From Paenibacillus donghaensis (lineage in GTDB: Bacteria; Bacillota; Bacilli; Paenibacillales; Paenibacillaceae), in contig NZ_CP021780.1 of NCBI RefSeq assembly GCF_002192415.1, positions 7,254,001 through 7,318,000 on the forward strand: DNA of 64,000 bases, in the 5' to 3' direction. The stretch's first letter is position 1. Each line of letters begins with the position of its first letter. Made by a program: the position numbers and the translations under genes. This document shows positions 43,988-52,362 of this stretch, piece by piece. The notes under the pieces are model-generated. The model did not search any database and was not told where the DNA came from. It was given only the letters and a program-made list of their open reading frames with translations.

Positions 43988-44071
43988 TATTTTTCTTCTT
44001 GTCTTTTTCAAAGATATGTGGTAAATTATCTCTTGTGGCTGTTACAAGTTATGGATAGCCAAACCTAATAT

Positions 44072-44155
44072 GCGGTCATGGCGGAATTGGCAGACGCGCT
44101 GGCTTCAGGTGCCAGTGGTAGCAATATCGTGGAGGTTCGAGTCCTCTTGACCGCA
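44072..44155 (+). tRNA. tRNA-Leu (anticodon CAG)
   Basis: The acceptor stem GCGGTCA/TGACCGC closes a class II cloverleaf: D-loop GGCGGAATTGGCAGACGC, anticodon arm CTGGC-TTCAGGT-GCCAG with CAG in the loop, a variable arm of leucine type (TGGTAGCAATATCGT) and T-arm GGAGGTTCGAGTCCTC. Discriminator A; CCA is not encoded. Confidence 0.95.
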
Positions 44156-44166
44156 TCCGTAAGTAA

Positions 44167-44217
44167 CAAAGAAGGATTATGAAATTGCTCTCGCAGCAAT
44201 CTCATAATCCTTCTTTG
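44167..44217 (+). terminator. Terminator after tRNA-Leu
   Basis: A long stem AAAGAAGGATTATGA / TCATAATCCTTCTTT with a short inner stem TTGCT/AGCAA. The next ~180 bases to 44395 show no gene. Confidence 0.85.
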
Positions 44218-44395
44218 TATTCTATCTTGAACATACGTTATTACGTGCACAGACAACTGTAGTGCACTCAACACAACAGAGCAGCAGGGATCGCTGTTCT
44301 GTTGTCTTTCCAGGAGTGCCTATCACAAGAGACTCTCTGCTGCGCAGGAATGTACACTCAGGGTTATTTATCGGAGAGTGCTACCGACTGCGCTA

Positions 44396-46054
44396 CTACT
44401 CTGCTGCGCCACCCGTATTCTGCTCGCTTGGCGCTAAGGGTCGCATCACTGCTCTTGCGTGCTCCTCCATAAGCTGCGGCTGCGCTACTGCGCCACCCGT
44501 ATTCCGCTCACTTGGCGCTAAGGGCCGCGCCACTGCCCCTGCGTGCTCCTCCACAAGCTGCGGCTGCGCTACTGCGCCACCCGTATTCCGCTCGCTTGGC
44601 GCTAAGGGCCGCATCACTGCTCCTGCGTGCTCCTCCATAAGCTGCGGCTCCGCTATTGCGCCACCCGTATTCCGCTCGCTTGGCGCTAAGGGCCGCATCA
44701 CTGCTCCTGCGTGCTCCTCCATAAGCTGCGGCTCCGCTACTGTGCCACCCGTATTCCGCTCACTTGGCGCTAAGGGCCGCGCCACTGCTCCTGCGTGCTC
44801 CTCCACAAGCTGCGGCTCCGCTACTGTGCCGCCCGTATTCCGCTCACTTGGCGCTAAGGGCCGCGTCACTGCTCCCGCGTGCTCCTCCGCAGGCTGCGCT
44901 ACTGCTTCAGTAGCAGGCTGCCGACTTGACGCAGCACTGGCGCTGGCCGCCGGACGATCCGAAGGCTCGATGCTGGCGGAGGCTGATGGACGATCTGTCA
45001 CAGTCTGCTTCGGCGTAGATGTCATCGCCCCCTGCTCCTGAGCGGGGGATTGGCTCTCTTTCGGATTTGCCAAGGCGCAGCCGCTGATGAGAACAACCCC
45101 GGCGACCCCTAGAATGGTCCAGCGAAACGAATGTCTTTTATACTGTTTGATCATTTGTATTCTCCTTTGCAATTGTTTGGCGTTGCCGGTGAGATGGACG
45201 TTGCCTGCTGTCCGGACAGGCCGAGAGAAATGTTCAAGTATTTGAATAAGGGTATATCCATACCGGCTTCTCTGATCTGGCTCAAGGTAACTGAGGGCCA
45301 AGGCATCGCTTGCAATCTCCTGTTCTTCCCGTATCCGGCTGGAGGCGTACCAAATCACGGGATTAAACCAGTGCACTATCAACAAAATATGCATCAGCCA
45401 GTTGATCCCGATATCATGGCGTTTCACATGAGCCAGCTCATGCAAAAAAACATGCTGCAGTTGGTCTTTATTCAGGCTTGTCAAAAGGCCTTTCGGGATA
45501 ACGAGGTGGGGTTTCGCCATACCATACAACGCCGGCGTACGGCGCCGGGGAGATTCAACAAGGACCGCCGGCCGGCGGACCGCCATCTTTGACCTGCATT
45601 GTTCGAATAGACCCAGCACATTAACATCTGTAACCGGCACCGTCTCCCGTCTCATTTGGCGGACGAACTTCCTGCTGCTCCAGAGGGTATACCCTCCCCA
45701 TATACAAACACCGGCCAGCCATACCGCCCCTAGCATCTGGCCAATCCACCCGGCTGAGGCTTCCGGCACCGCTACATTGACGAACGCCCCAGTTTGCTGC
45801 TTGACCTGCCGGATGGAGTCCAGCTTGTGGGCATAACCGAAGCCATTCAGGATACTGAACTTGCTTTCCGGACTCCAAGGCAGAATTAGCCGCACGAGCA
45901 CCAGCAGCCACAGCATGTAGCTCCACGTTGGAATTAATCGTCCCTTGAGCAGACGCTGCAGCAGGACAATGAGCAGAACCATGGCGCTTGCGAGCAAGGA
46001 TACAGTAAAGATCCACACCGAGATGCGGACAAGATCCTCTGTCAGCCAGCTCAT
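44396..46054 (-). CDS. M56 (BlaR1-like) membrane metallopeptidase with 28-residue repeat tail
   Basis: 552 residues. The N-terminal membrane domain has helices (VSLLASAMVLLIVLLQRLL, LLVLVRLILPW), then the gluzincin motif HELAH (in VFLHELAHVKRHDIG) with a downstream EEQEIASDALAL. This is the BlaR1/MecR1 M56 peptidase that cleaves BlaI-type repressors. After a last helix (LGVAGVVLISGC) comes an outside Ser/Ala/Pro-rich part ending in six near-identical 28-residue repeats (core EEHAGAVMRPLAPSERNTGG) instead of a penicillin-binding sensor. It is co-transcribed with the upstream BlaI-type repressor through a 4-nt overlap. The ligand is unknown. Confidence 0.9.
   Translation of the reverse strand: MSWLTEDLVRISVWIFTVSLLASAMVLLIVLLQRLLKGRLIPTWSYMLWLLVLVRLILPWSPESKFSILNGFGYAHKLDSIRQVKQQTGAFVNVAVPEASAGWIGQMLGAVWLAGVCIWGGYTLWSSRKFVRQMRRETVPVTDVNVLGLFEQCRSKMAVRRPAVLVESPRRRTPALYGMAKPHLVIPKGLLTSLNKDQLQHVFLHELAHVKRHDIGINWLMHILLIVHWFNPVIWYASSRIREEQEIASDALALSYLEPDQRSRYGYTLIQILEHFSRPVRTAGNVHLTGNAKQLQRRIQMIKQYKRHSFRWTILGVAGVVLISGCALANPKESQSPAQEQGAMTSTPKQTVTDRPSASASIEPSDRPAASASAASSRQPATEAVAQPAEEHAGAVTRPLAPSERNTGGTVAEPQLVEEHAGAVARPLAPSERNTGGTVAEPQLMEEHAGAVMRPLAPSERNTGGAIAEPQLMEEHAGAVMRPLAPSERNTGGAVAQPQLVEEHAGAVARPLAPSERNTGGAVAQPQLMEEHARAVMRPLAPSEQNTGGAAE
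44400..44905 (-). repeat. 84-bp coding tandem repeat (six units)
   Basis: Six units of 84 bp encode the 28-residue repeats at the C-terminus of the M56 protein. Units differ at a few positions (for example PQLME/PQLVE, GGTV/GGAI/GGAV), and the first lacks the QL pair. High identity points to recent expansion and likely length variation between strains. Confidence 0.9.
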
Positions 46055-46422
46055 GTGATTTTGTCGTCAAGTATTTTTTTGAGTTCGTTGATGTCCTCGG
46101 GCGTCAGCTGTTCTTCTTTCAAAAAATTCACAAGCATAGGCTTGAACGCCCCGCCGTATATTCTTTTCAGAAATGAGCGTGTTTCCGTCCCTACGCATTC
46201 CTCCTCGGATACAAGCGGGTAATATGCATACACCTTGTCCTGTGAATATGCAATGATCTGCTTTTGAACGAGCCGGTTCAACAGAGATCTTACCGTCTTT
46301 GGCTTCCAATCCGTATGGTCTTCCACGGCTTTAATAACTTCATTGGCTGTACTGGGCGATCTGGCCCAAAGTACCTTCATGACTTCCCATTCTGCATCAG
46401 AAATATTGGACATCTTGCTCAC
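46051..46422 (-). CDS. BlaI/MecI-family repressor (partner of repeat-tail M56)
   Basis: Start GTG 46422 chosen because GGAGGAAATCC precedes it; the frame extends further but through the operator region. 123 residues: a winged HTH (ISDAEWEVMKVLWARSPSTA, DWKPKTVRSLLNRLVQK, YSQDKVYAYYPLVSEEEC) and a helical dimerisation tail. BlaI proteins bind TACA-N-TGTA dyads until cleaved on a signal from the M56 partner. Two such dyads lie just upstream. Confidence 0.92.
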   Translation of the reverse strand: MSKMSNISDAEWEVMKVLWARSPSTANEVIKAVEDHTDWKPKTVRSLLNRLVQKQIIAYSQDKVYAYYPLVSEEECVGTETRSFLKRIYGGAFKPMLVNFLKEEQLTPEDINELKKILDDKIT

Positions 46423-46443
46423 TGGATTTCCTCCTTCATCTGG

Positions 46444-46481
46444 ATTACAAATGTAATACAATTTAATATTACACTTGTAAT
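46444..46481. promoter_or_regulatory. Two BlaI-type operators
   Basis: ATTACAAATGTAAT (46444-46457) and ATTACACTTGTAAT (46468-46481) are near-perfect dyads of the TACA/TGTA type bound by BlaI/MecI. Their centres are 24 bp apart. They lie 22 bp upstream of the repressor start, so autoregulation is expected. Confidence 0.8.
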
Positions 46482-46689
46482 CAACTGCTGTCAAACATAA
46501 CGAAATTAGATTCGGACGGTTGTTATGCGACGTTTTTGTATTCTATCTGCAACTGGAACATGACTAACGAGAGGTTTTATGGCTATGCGCAGGGGAAGAA
46601 ACGGTTATTAGGATGCCTTGTTTAATGTCCAAAAAATGAAGGATAGAATTTATTACATTACCAATGGCGCTGAAGTTTTGCAGTCAACA

Positions 46690-46746
46690 AAAAACAGCGG
46701 CAGTCCAGGACTTTATTTTCTCGTCCAAGGCTGCCACTGTTTCTTT
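46690..46746. terminator. Large hairpin terminator
   Basis: AAACAGCGGCAG ... CTGCCACTGTTT with inner GGAC/GTCC and T-runs on both sides; it ends the second blaI-M56 operon. 46482-46689 holds no gene. Confidence 0.75.
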
Positions 46747-46781
46747 TATTGGAGTCAGTCTAACTTTATTGTCCTCGACAT

Positions 46782-48230
46782 TTACGGCACAACCAGCTTC
46801 ATGAAAGCATTGGAATCAAATCGGTCACCCTGTACCAGCCACTGATCCTCCACATCAAACAACGTCAGAATACCCTCCAGAGGGACACGCTGCTGTTCCG
46901 CCCCAGCCTGATCAAGCAGGACCAGGTCCACATAATATTTCAGTTCGATGACATCTCCCTTATCCTCTGAAAGACTAAGCTCAAGATTATCTGAGGTTAC
47001 AGAAGCCTGTTGTTTAGCGGCCACCTGCAGTGGTAAACCGGTATAGCGGGTAGAGACGGCTTTCTCAGCGAAATACTCAGTGAAGAAGGGCACCATCTGA
47101 TCGTTCCGTTGTTGAATAGTTTCTACGGACAGAATATCGGAGGAGTATGCAACCTCGTATTCTGTATTTTTGTATTGGGTGGCGGCCTCTATCGCTTCCT
47201 GTATAGCATCCGACTTGGGTGCAGTTGTGCTGCACGCTACGAGCACTCCGGCAAGAACAAGCAGCAGACCTGCCGTTACAATGGCTCCAACCCCGTTGTG
47301 CTTCTTTCTTCTGTCGAAAATACCAGCAAAACGCTGTTTCATCATTTGCTTCCCTCCATTGAAAGGAGTGGATAAGGATGCCGCATTAGAGGGGGGCCTG
47401 CGAATCATGGAAAGAATTATTTCGCTGTAACGCTTTCTATAGCCGATGTCCGTTCCCTTGACCACTTCGCTGTCGCAGACCAGTTCAACTTCCTTATTGG
47501 CTTCCCTGACCATGAGGTATACCAAGGGATTAAACCAGTGCACGGCTCTCACAACGAGCATCAGCAGCTTATACCATAGATGGCGTTGTTTGTAATGAAT
47601 CAGTTCGTGCTTAAAAATCATCAGGTATTCCTCGTCGCTGTATAACTCGGCAGGCAGCCATACCGTCGGCTTCAGTAATCCCGCCAGCATAGGGCTGGGG
47701 GCGGCAGTGCTTCTTCGCAGCTTCACCTTCCTACTGTCAAGCTTCAGCTCCCTTAAGGAGTGGCTGAACAGCTCCAGAACCTGCTGCTCGCCAACAGGAC
47801 GGCTCCAGCGTCTGATGGAACTCATAAATATCAGGTGGCCCACGCAGTGATAGATCAGAACACCCCCCGCACCGGACAGCCAGAGGAGAGCTATGCCTGC
47901 TTGTGCAGACATGGGTTTATTCGGTGCTGCTGTAACAGCAGGCACGGGGTTGCCATTCTTATCGCTCTGTATGGGTGCAGAAGCTTTATCTACAGCGGTT
48001 TTCTGCGGGATCATGGCCTCCTGAATCGGTGGGATGATCTGCACAAGCGGCTGCGGTGCGGTGAGGTTGAACGGAATCAGCAGCCGCACGGCCAACGCCA
48101 GCCATATCCAATACCGCCACTTCGGCGCATATCTCCTGCTCAGAGTCCTGCCAAGCAACAATACCAAAACGATAATCAAGGAGGTGCTTAAGATGATTTC
48201 AACCATCGTTGTAAGCAAGTAATCAAGCAA
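46782..48230 (-). CDS. M56 (BlaR1-like) membrane metallopeptidase, second system
   Basis: 482 residues. Membrane helices at the N-terminus (VEIILSTSLIIVLVLLLG, WIWLALAVRLLIPFNL, AGIALLWLSGAGGVLIYHC) precede the gluzincin motif HELIH (IFKHELIHYKQRH). A further helix (AIVTAGLLLVLAGVLVACS) leads to an outside C-terminal domain of ~140 residues (AIEAATQYKNTEYEVAYSSD ... FDVEDQWLVQGDRFD) that resembles small DUF4829-like lipoprotein domains, not a penicillin-binding domain. It follows a BlaI-type gene with a 2-bp gap. Confidence 0.9.
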   Translation of the reverse strand: MLDYLLTTMVEIILSTSLIIVLVLLLGRTLSRRYAPKWRYWIWLALAVRLLIPFNLTAPQPLVQIIPPIQEAMIPQKTAVDKASAPIQSDKNGNPVPAVTAAPNKPMSAQAGIALLWLSGAGGVLIYHCVGHLIFMSSIRRWSRPVGEQQVLELFSHSLRELKLDSRKVKLRRSTAAPSPMLAGLLKPTVWLPAELYSDEEYLMIFKHELIHYKQRHLWYKLLMLVVRAVHWFNPLVYLMVREANKEVELVCDSEVVKGTDIGYRKRYSEIILSMIRRPPSNAASLSTPFNGGKQMMKQRFAGIFDRRKKHNGVGAIVTAGLLLVLAGVLVACSTTAPKSDAIQEAIEAATQYKNTEYEVAYSSDILSVETIQQRNDQMVPFFTEYFAEKAVSTRYTGLPLQVAAKQQASVTSDNLELSLSEDKGDVIELKYYVDLVLLDQAGAEQQRVPLEGILTLFDVEDQWLVQGDRFDSNAFMKLVVP

Positions 48231-48232
48231 GC

Positions 48233-48619
48233 TTATTCCTCCTTCGTCTGCTGGTCGATAAAGTTCCTAAGCTCATCCAGATCATCCTTGGTCAACGACT
48301 GACTGTCATACAGGGAAGCGACGAAGCTTTTGATCGAGTTTCCATACAGCTTCTGCAGAATAGACTGACTCTCCTGCTCCAGGTATGTCTTCTCGTCCAC
48401 AGAAGCTGTATAGAAGTTGAAGCGTCCCTTGCGCTCGCTGGTAACAAACCCTCGTTCAAGCAGGCGGGTGAGGAAATTCAACACAGTGGTTACACCCCAG
48501 GTTTTCTTGCCCTGCAGCTGCTCCATGATGTCTGCTGAAGTAACAGCTATCTCCGTATCCCATATAATCTTCATGATCTCCAGCTCTGCGTCAGGCAATC
48601 TCATATTTTTCTTATCCAC
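48233..48619 (-). CDS. BlaI/MecI-family repressor, second system
   Basis: About 128 residues from GTG 48619 (DKKNMRLPDAELEIM) with AGAAGGTTG upstream; a TTG at 48643 is the alternative start. Winged helix LPDAELEIMKIIWDTEIAVT...WGVTTVLNFLTRLLERG and an acidic helical tail. It should repress its own operon until cleaved by the adjacent M56 peptidase. No clear TACA/TGTA dyad pair is visible upstream, unlike for the first system. Confidence 0.88.
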   Translation of the reverse strand: MDKKNMRLPDAELEIMKIIWDTEIAVTSADIMEQLQGKKTWGVTTVLNFLTRLLERGFVTSERKGRFNFYTASVDEKTYLEQESQSILQKLYGNSIKSFVASLYDSQSLTKDDLDELRNFIDQQTKEE

Positions 48620-48688
48620 GCCCAGGCAACCTTCTTTCGACAAGTGGTGAATGACTTTATTTAATTCTGCGTTTGTCGAATGAATATG

Positions 48689-48868
48689 TCAATATATGGA
48701 TTCCGGATTGGCCTGAGCCGATTGTTTCCGGTAGCTCTGTGGACTAAGTCCGTGTTGCTTCTTAATAGCCCTGCTGAAGCAGCAGAGATCGGCAAATCCG
48801 GTCTGTTCGGCGGCTTCCGACACCAGGGTGCTGGGCAGCAGCAGCATTTCCCGGGCCTTCTCGAATTA
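48689..48868 (-). pseudogene. C-terminal remnant of an AraC-type regulator
   Basis: In the minus frame ending with TGA at 48689, ~59 codons read AREMLLLPSTLVSEAAEQTG, FADLCCFSRAIKKQHGLSPQ, SYRK: the second AraC HTH and the family's GLSPQSYR ending. A TAA lies immediately upstream, and no other AraC sequence follows, so only the last ~60 residues of the gene survive. Confidence 0.8.
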
Positions 48869-48894
48869 ACCAGCATATACCTTATTTATCAATC

Positions 48895-48930
48895 CCTTCA
48901 CCGTTTGTTAAGCGGGAAGGGTTTTTTTTA
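48895..48930 (+). terminator. Terminator-like hairpin
   Basis: CCCTTCACCG ... CGGGAAGGG followed by a run of eight Ts. Confidence 0.75.
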
Positions 48931-48952
48931 TTAAGAATTTAGGTTACTACTT

Positions 48953-49190
48953 AGGACCCTGCGACACTCCAAGCCCTTGAACTAGGTAACCTGCATTTTA
49001 GCGGACCGTATAGCCCCTAAGTCGTCAAAACAGGCTCAAAAGCGAGGGTTTTCTGTGATATAGAGGCTCCTGGGTCCGTTAATCCTGCAAAACGGCCTAT
49101 GTACAGCAAATAGAGGCTCCTGAGTCCGCAACCGTCTGAAATCGAAGCGAGGGTTACGAGCGAAGAGGGCTAGGGGACCTAAGTAGTAAC
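48953..49190. repeat. Element E: inverted-repeat-bounded array
   Basis: Begins GTTACTACTTAGGACC and ends GGACCTAAGTAGTAAC, a 16-bp terminal inverted repeat with two mismatches. Inside are repeats of AGAGGCTCCTGGGTCCG (49066 and ~49111) and an inverted version (GCGGACCGTATAGCCCCT). The layout is parallel to arrays C and D but with a different hairpin core. Confidence 0.75.
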
Positions 49191-49197
49191 GAATTTA

Positions 49198-49614
49198 GTT
49201 ACTATATAAGATGAACTTAAGAATGGAGTAGTGGGGTTGCCAGAAAGCCTGATGCATAGAGTTTCCTGGCAACCCCGTTTGTAACATTCTTAAGTTCATG
49301 TTCTATACTTAGGTTCCAGCTCCAACCGGGATTAGAGTGTTGCCCTGGAACCTTCAGAATAATTAGATGCGAAACTGCAACTAAATTTAGCCGAATTCTC
49401 CATTGGCAGGCGAATAAGTGCAAATCTGCAACTAATTTCGAGTAAATCAATACTGGAACGCTCAACAGTCCAAAATAGATGCGTATTTGCACTTATTTCC
49501 TCCAAAACGGAAAAAAACGGCTAAATAGATGCAGTTTCGCAACTAATTGTTCGGCCCCCTAATTATGGAACTGAGTCTGTGTAGTTCTTATTATAAGGAG
49601 TCCTAAGCAGTAAC
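49198..49614. repeat. Hairpin array D, interrupted by MITE copy 2
   Basis: The left end GTTAC-TA-CTTAGG is split by the MITE at 49205-49305; the right end reads CCTAAGCAGTAAC. Four TGCA hairpins (AGATGCGAAACTGCAACT, AAGTGCAAATCTGCAACT, AGATGCGTATTTGCACTT, AGATGCAGTTTCGCAACT) have the same spacers as array C (GAGTAAATCAA, CCTCCAAAACGG). This is a second copy of the same element family. Confidence 0.8.
49205..49305. mobile_element. 101-bp hairpin MITE, copy 2
   Basis: Same ends and inner stem as the copy at 14193. Flanking TA at 49203-49204 and 49306-49307. Removing the element and one TA restores GTTACTACTTAGG, the end sequence of the neighbouring arrays, which proves insertion into array D. 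Confidence 0.9.
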
Positions 49615-49623
49615 AGAATTCAA

Positions 49624-49907
49624 AGGTTTTGCGCATTCCGCAGGAACAGCCCGCTTTGTCCCTTAAGAACTTGCGCATTCCGCAGGAACAGCCCGCCCTT
49701 GCCCTTAACGCCCGGCCGTGCATCCCGTTAGGGATAGCGGCCAGCGCCCCCAGCGACGTCCAAGCGGTCCCGCAGGGATAAGCGCTCCTACATCCCAGCC
49801 TCCTAATCCCAGTACCGCCAGACTTATTCGCCAAGCTTGCGGGTGTCCAGAGGGTGCAACCCTTTGGGGCCCTCCCTTGGAAGGGAGGGTTTGGGAGGGA
49901 GCGATTT
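49624..49907. repeat. F-element, copy 2
   Basis: Two direct repeats with TTGCGCATTCCGCAGGAACA, then GACGTCCAAGCGGTCCCGCA, CTTATTCGCCAA and CAACCCTTTGGGGCCCTCCC with the closing stem, as at 43655. It directly follows the end of array D. The remaining bases to 50014 contain only the leader of the MATE gene. Confidence 0.75.
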
Positions 49908-50014
49908 TTTATAATTGGAGAACCCCAGAAAATGTGATAGGCTTTTAGTAGCCTATAAATCGGAAATCAGCCCGCAATTACATGAACATAATCTAACGTA
50001 AAAGAAGTGAAGGT

Positions 50015-51412
50015 ATGCTGGAGCCTAATGTGAAGGTGAAGATGAAGCGGAGTCAACGTCTGCTGGACAAATATTTCTCCGGAGAAACGATGGATTACCG
50101 CCAGATGATTGCGTTATTTATTCCCATTCTGGTGGATCAGGCCTTTGTAGTAGGATTGAACCTGGTCAATACGGCGATGATCAGCTCCTCGGGGGTAGCG
50201 GCGATCAGTGCGGTGAACATGATTGACTCGCTGAATATCTTTCTGATCAGTGTTTTTATCGCGGTATCCACCGGTGGAACCGTTGTTGTTGCCCAGTACA
50301 AAGGCAGCCGCAATGAGCTGATGGTATCCAAAGCATCGGCGGGGGCGGTGTCGTCTGTTTCCCTGATGGCGCTGCTGATCGGACTGTTCGGGATTATTTT
50401 TCATAATCCGCTGCTGAATCTGCTGTTTGGCGCGGCTTCGCCCGAGGTAATGGCCAATGCGCGTACGTATCTGATCGGCAGCAGCATCTCTTATCTGGGG
50501 ATTGCGGTAGTGGAGGCGGTCTGCGGTGCGCTACGCGGAATTGGACGGACCCGGGCGTCGCTCGTGCTCTCGCTGATCATGAATCTGACGTATGTGGCGC
50601 TCAATCTTGTGTTCATCAACCTGCTGCATATGGGCGTGCTCGGGATGACATTCTCGGTCAATATCGCCCGCTATCTGGGGGCGCTGTGTGCGCTGTATTA
50701 TCTGCTGCGTCTGGACAGCAGCCTGCACATCCGCATCCGTGACCTATGGAGAGTCCAGCTGTCGATGGTGAAGAAGATCATGTTCATCGGCATGCCGTTC
50801 GCGGCAGAGCAAATGTTCTTCAACGGGGGCAAAATCCTGACCCAAATCTTCATCGTCAGTCTCGGCACCTACGCGATTGCCACCAATGCGATCAGCTCCA
50901 CCTTCGCCGGGATGATGCAGATCCCTGCCGGTGCGCTGTCCCTGACGATTATTACAGTAGTGGGCCAATGTATGGGCAGCGGCCATGTCAAGGATGCGCG
51001 CAAGTTCACCAAGTCATTTATCGTCTTGTCCTCGGCTTCCTTTGTGCTGATGGGCCTGCTGGTGCTGCCGCTCTTTATGCCGCTGGTTTCGCTGTTCCAT
51101 CCGCCGGATGAGATTGTCGGCGATATCTTTCTGATCGTGCTGATCAATACGATTGCGCAGATTCCGCTCTGGTCGATCGCCTTCATTACGCCTTCGGCGC
51201 TGCGCGCCGCCGGGGATTCCAAGTTCACCTCGATGGTCTCCATGCTGTCGATGTGGCTGTTCCGCGTCGTGCTGGGCTACATCCTGGGCATTGCGCTGGA
51301 CTTCGGTATCCTTGGCGTATGGATCGCAATGAACTGCGAGTGGGGTGTCCGCGGCATCATCTTCATGCGCCGGTTCCTCGGCGAGAAGTGGTCGCGGCAT
51401 CGTGTAATATGA
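50015..51412 (+). CDS. MATE-family efflux transporter
   Basis: 465 residues with 12 predicted membrane helices in two MATE repeats; family patterns include IPILVDQAFVVGLNLVNTAM and GTYAIATNAISSTFAGMMQI, with the mid-protein GMPFAAEQMFFNGGKI. It exports cationic drugs or metabolites in exchange for Na+ or H+. The start at 50015 has AGAAGTGAAGGT upstream. Transcribed alone and ended by the hairpin at ~51450. Confidence 0.93.
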   Translation: MLEPNVKVKMKRSQRLLDKYFSGETMDYRQMIALFIPILVDQAFVVGLNLVNTAMISSSGVAAISAVNMIDSLNIFLISVFIAVSTGGTVVVAQYKGSRNELMVSKASAGAVSSVSLMALLIGLFGIIFHNPLLNLLFGAASPEVMANARTYLIGSSISYLGIAVVEAVCGALRGIGRTRASLVLSLIMNLTYVALNLVFINLLHMGVLGMTFSVNIARYLGALCALYYLLRLDSSLHIRIRDLWRVQLSMVKKIMFIGMPFAAEQMFFNGGKILTQIFIVSLGTYAIATNAISSTFAGMMQIPAGALSLTIITVVGQCMGSGHVKDARKFTKSFIVLSSASFVLMGLLVLPLFMPLVSLFHPPDEIVGDIFLIVLINTIAQIPLWSIAFITPSALRAAGDSKFTSMVSMLSMWLFRVVLGYILGIALDFGILGVWIAMNCEWGVRGIIFMRRFLGEKWSRHRVI

Positions 51413-51433
51413 AGCAAACAGCAATAGCAAACA

Positions 51434-51472
51434 ACAAACAGCCCCGGCCGGGATGGCCTGGGGCTGTTTGTT
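51434..51472. terminator. Bidirectional terminator
   Basis: AACAGCCCC / GGGGCTGTT stem between the convergent MATE and sugar permease genes. Confidence 0.85.
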
Positions 51473-51516
51473 CTGTTCAGTTCAAGCAACGCTCAGTATT
51501 CAGGCCATTCAGCAAC

Positions 51517-52362
51517 TTATCCCTTCAGCCCAGTGGTTGAGATGCCCTCCACGAAATACTTCTGGGTGAAGAAGAACAGCAGGATACAAGGCACGATGCT
51601 GACCACAGACATCGCAAGCACCTGATTCCACGAGACAGCCGAGGAAGTGTCAAGAGACAGGCGCAGGCCCAGCGAAACGGTGAACTTCTTAACGCTGCTG
51701 ATGTAGATGATCGAGTTGAAGAAGTCATTCCAGGTCCACATGAACTGGAACAGCCCGACCGAGAAGATCGCTGGCTTACACAATGGCAGCAGCACTCGGG
51801 TCAACACAGTGAAGGAATTGCAGCCGTCTATCGTCGCCGCTTCATCCAGATCTCGGGGCAGGCCGCGGATGAACTGGATCATCATATAGACGAAGAAAGC
51901 GCCGGTGGCGAAGGCTGCGGGAACAATAAAGGGCAGATACGTATCCAGCCAGCCCAGCTTGTTGAACAGAATGTACCGTGGAATCAGCACAGAGGCGTTC
52001 GGCAGCATCAGTGTGGCAATCATGACCGAGAACAGCAGGGTTTTGAACGGGAAATTGAACCGTGCGAACCCGTAAGCTACAATGACGCTGGAAATCACCG
52101 TGAACATGACCGTCGGAATAACCAGCAGCAATGTATTGATGAAGAAATCCTGAAAGCCGTATTGCCCCGTACCCTGCCACCCCAGACGGTAGGAATCCCA
52201 CACATACGTGCTTGGCAGCAGCCTGCTGGAGCCGAAGATATCGGCATTGGTCTTGAACGATGAAGCAAACAGCCAGATCAGCGGATAGACCATGATGAGG
52301 CCCACCAGGATCAGGAACAGGTAATTCAGCCCGGTTCTGGCATTGCGGCGTTGCTGTTTCAT
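51517..52362 (-). CDS. Carbohydrate ABC transporter permease (MalG/AraQ type)
   Basis: 281 residues with six membrane helices; EAA-type loop DEAATIDGCNSFTVLTRVLL and a MalG-type C-terminus (YFVEGISTTGLKG). ATG has GGAGGTGACC upstream and overlaps the preceding permease by 4 nt. It forms the inner-membrane channel with the MalF-type protein. No ATPase gene is in the cluster; such systems usually share a multipurpose MsmX-like ATPase encoded elsewhere. Confidence 0.95.
   Translation of the reverse strand: MKQQRRNARTGLNYLFLILVGLIMVYPLIWLFASSFKTNADIFGSSRLLPSTYVWDSYRLGWQGTGQYGFQDFFINTLLLVIPTVMFTVISSVIVAYGFARFNFPFKTLLFSVMIATLMLPNASVLIPRYILFNKLGWLDTYLPFIVPAAFATGAFFVYMMIQFIRGLPRDLDEAATIDGCNSFTVLTRVLLPLCKPAIFSVGLFQFMWTWNDFFNSIIYISSVKKFTVSLGLRLSLDTSSAVSWNQVLAMSVVSIVPCILLFFFTQKYFVEGISTTGLKG

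Noticed and set aside
43601..44011. 136-codon minus ORF in F-element copy 1 as a gene
   Set aside because: No ribosome site, runs through a terminator and a repeat element; reported as a finding but not called as a CDS.
44262..45041. 259-codon plus-strand ORF over the 84-bp repeats
   Set aside because: It is the antisense frame of the M56 repeat tail; its apparent repeats (SLGAKGR) follow from the coding repeat on the other strand.
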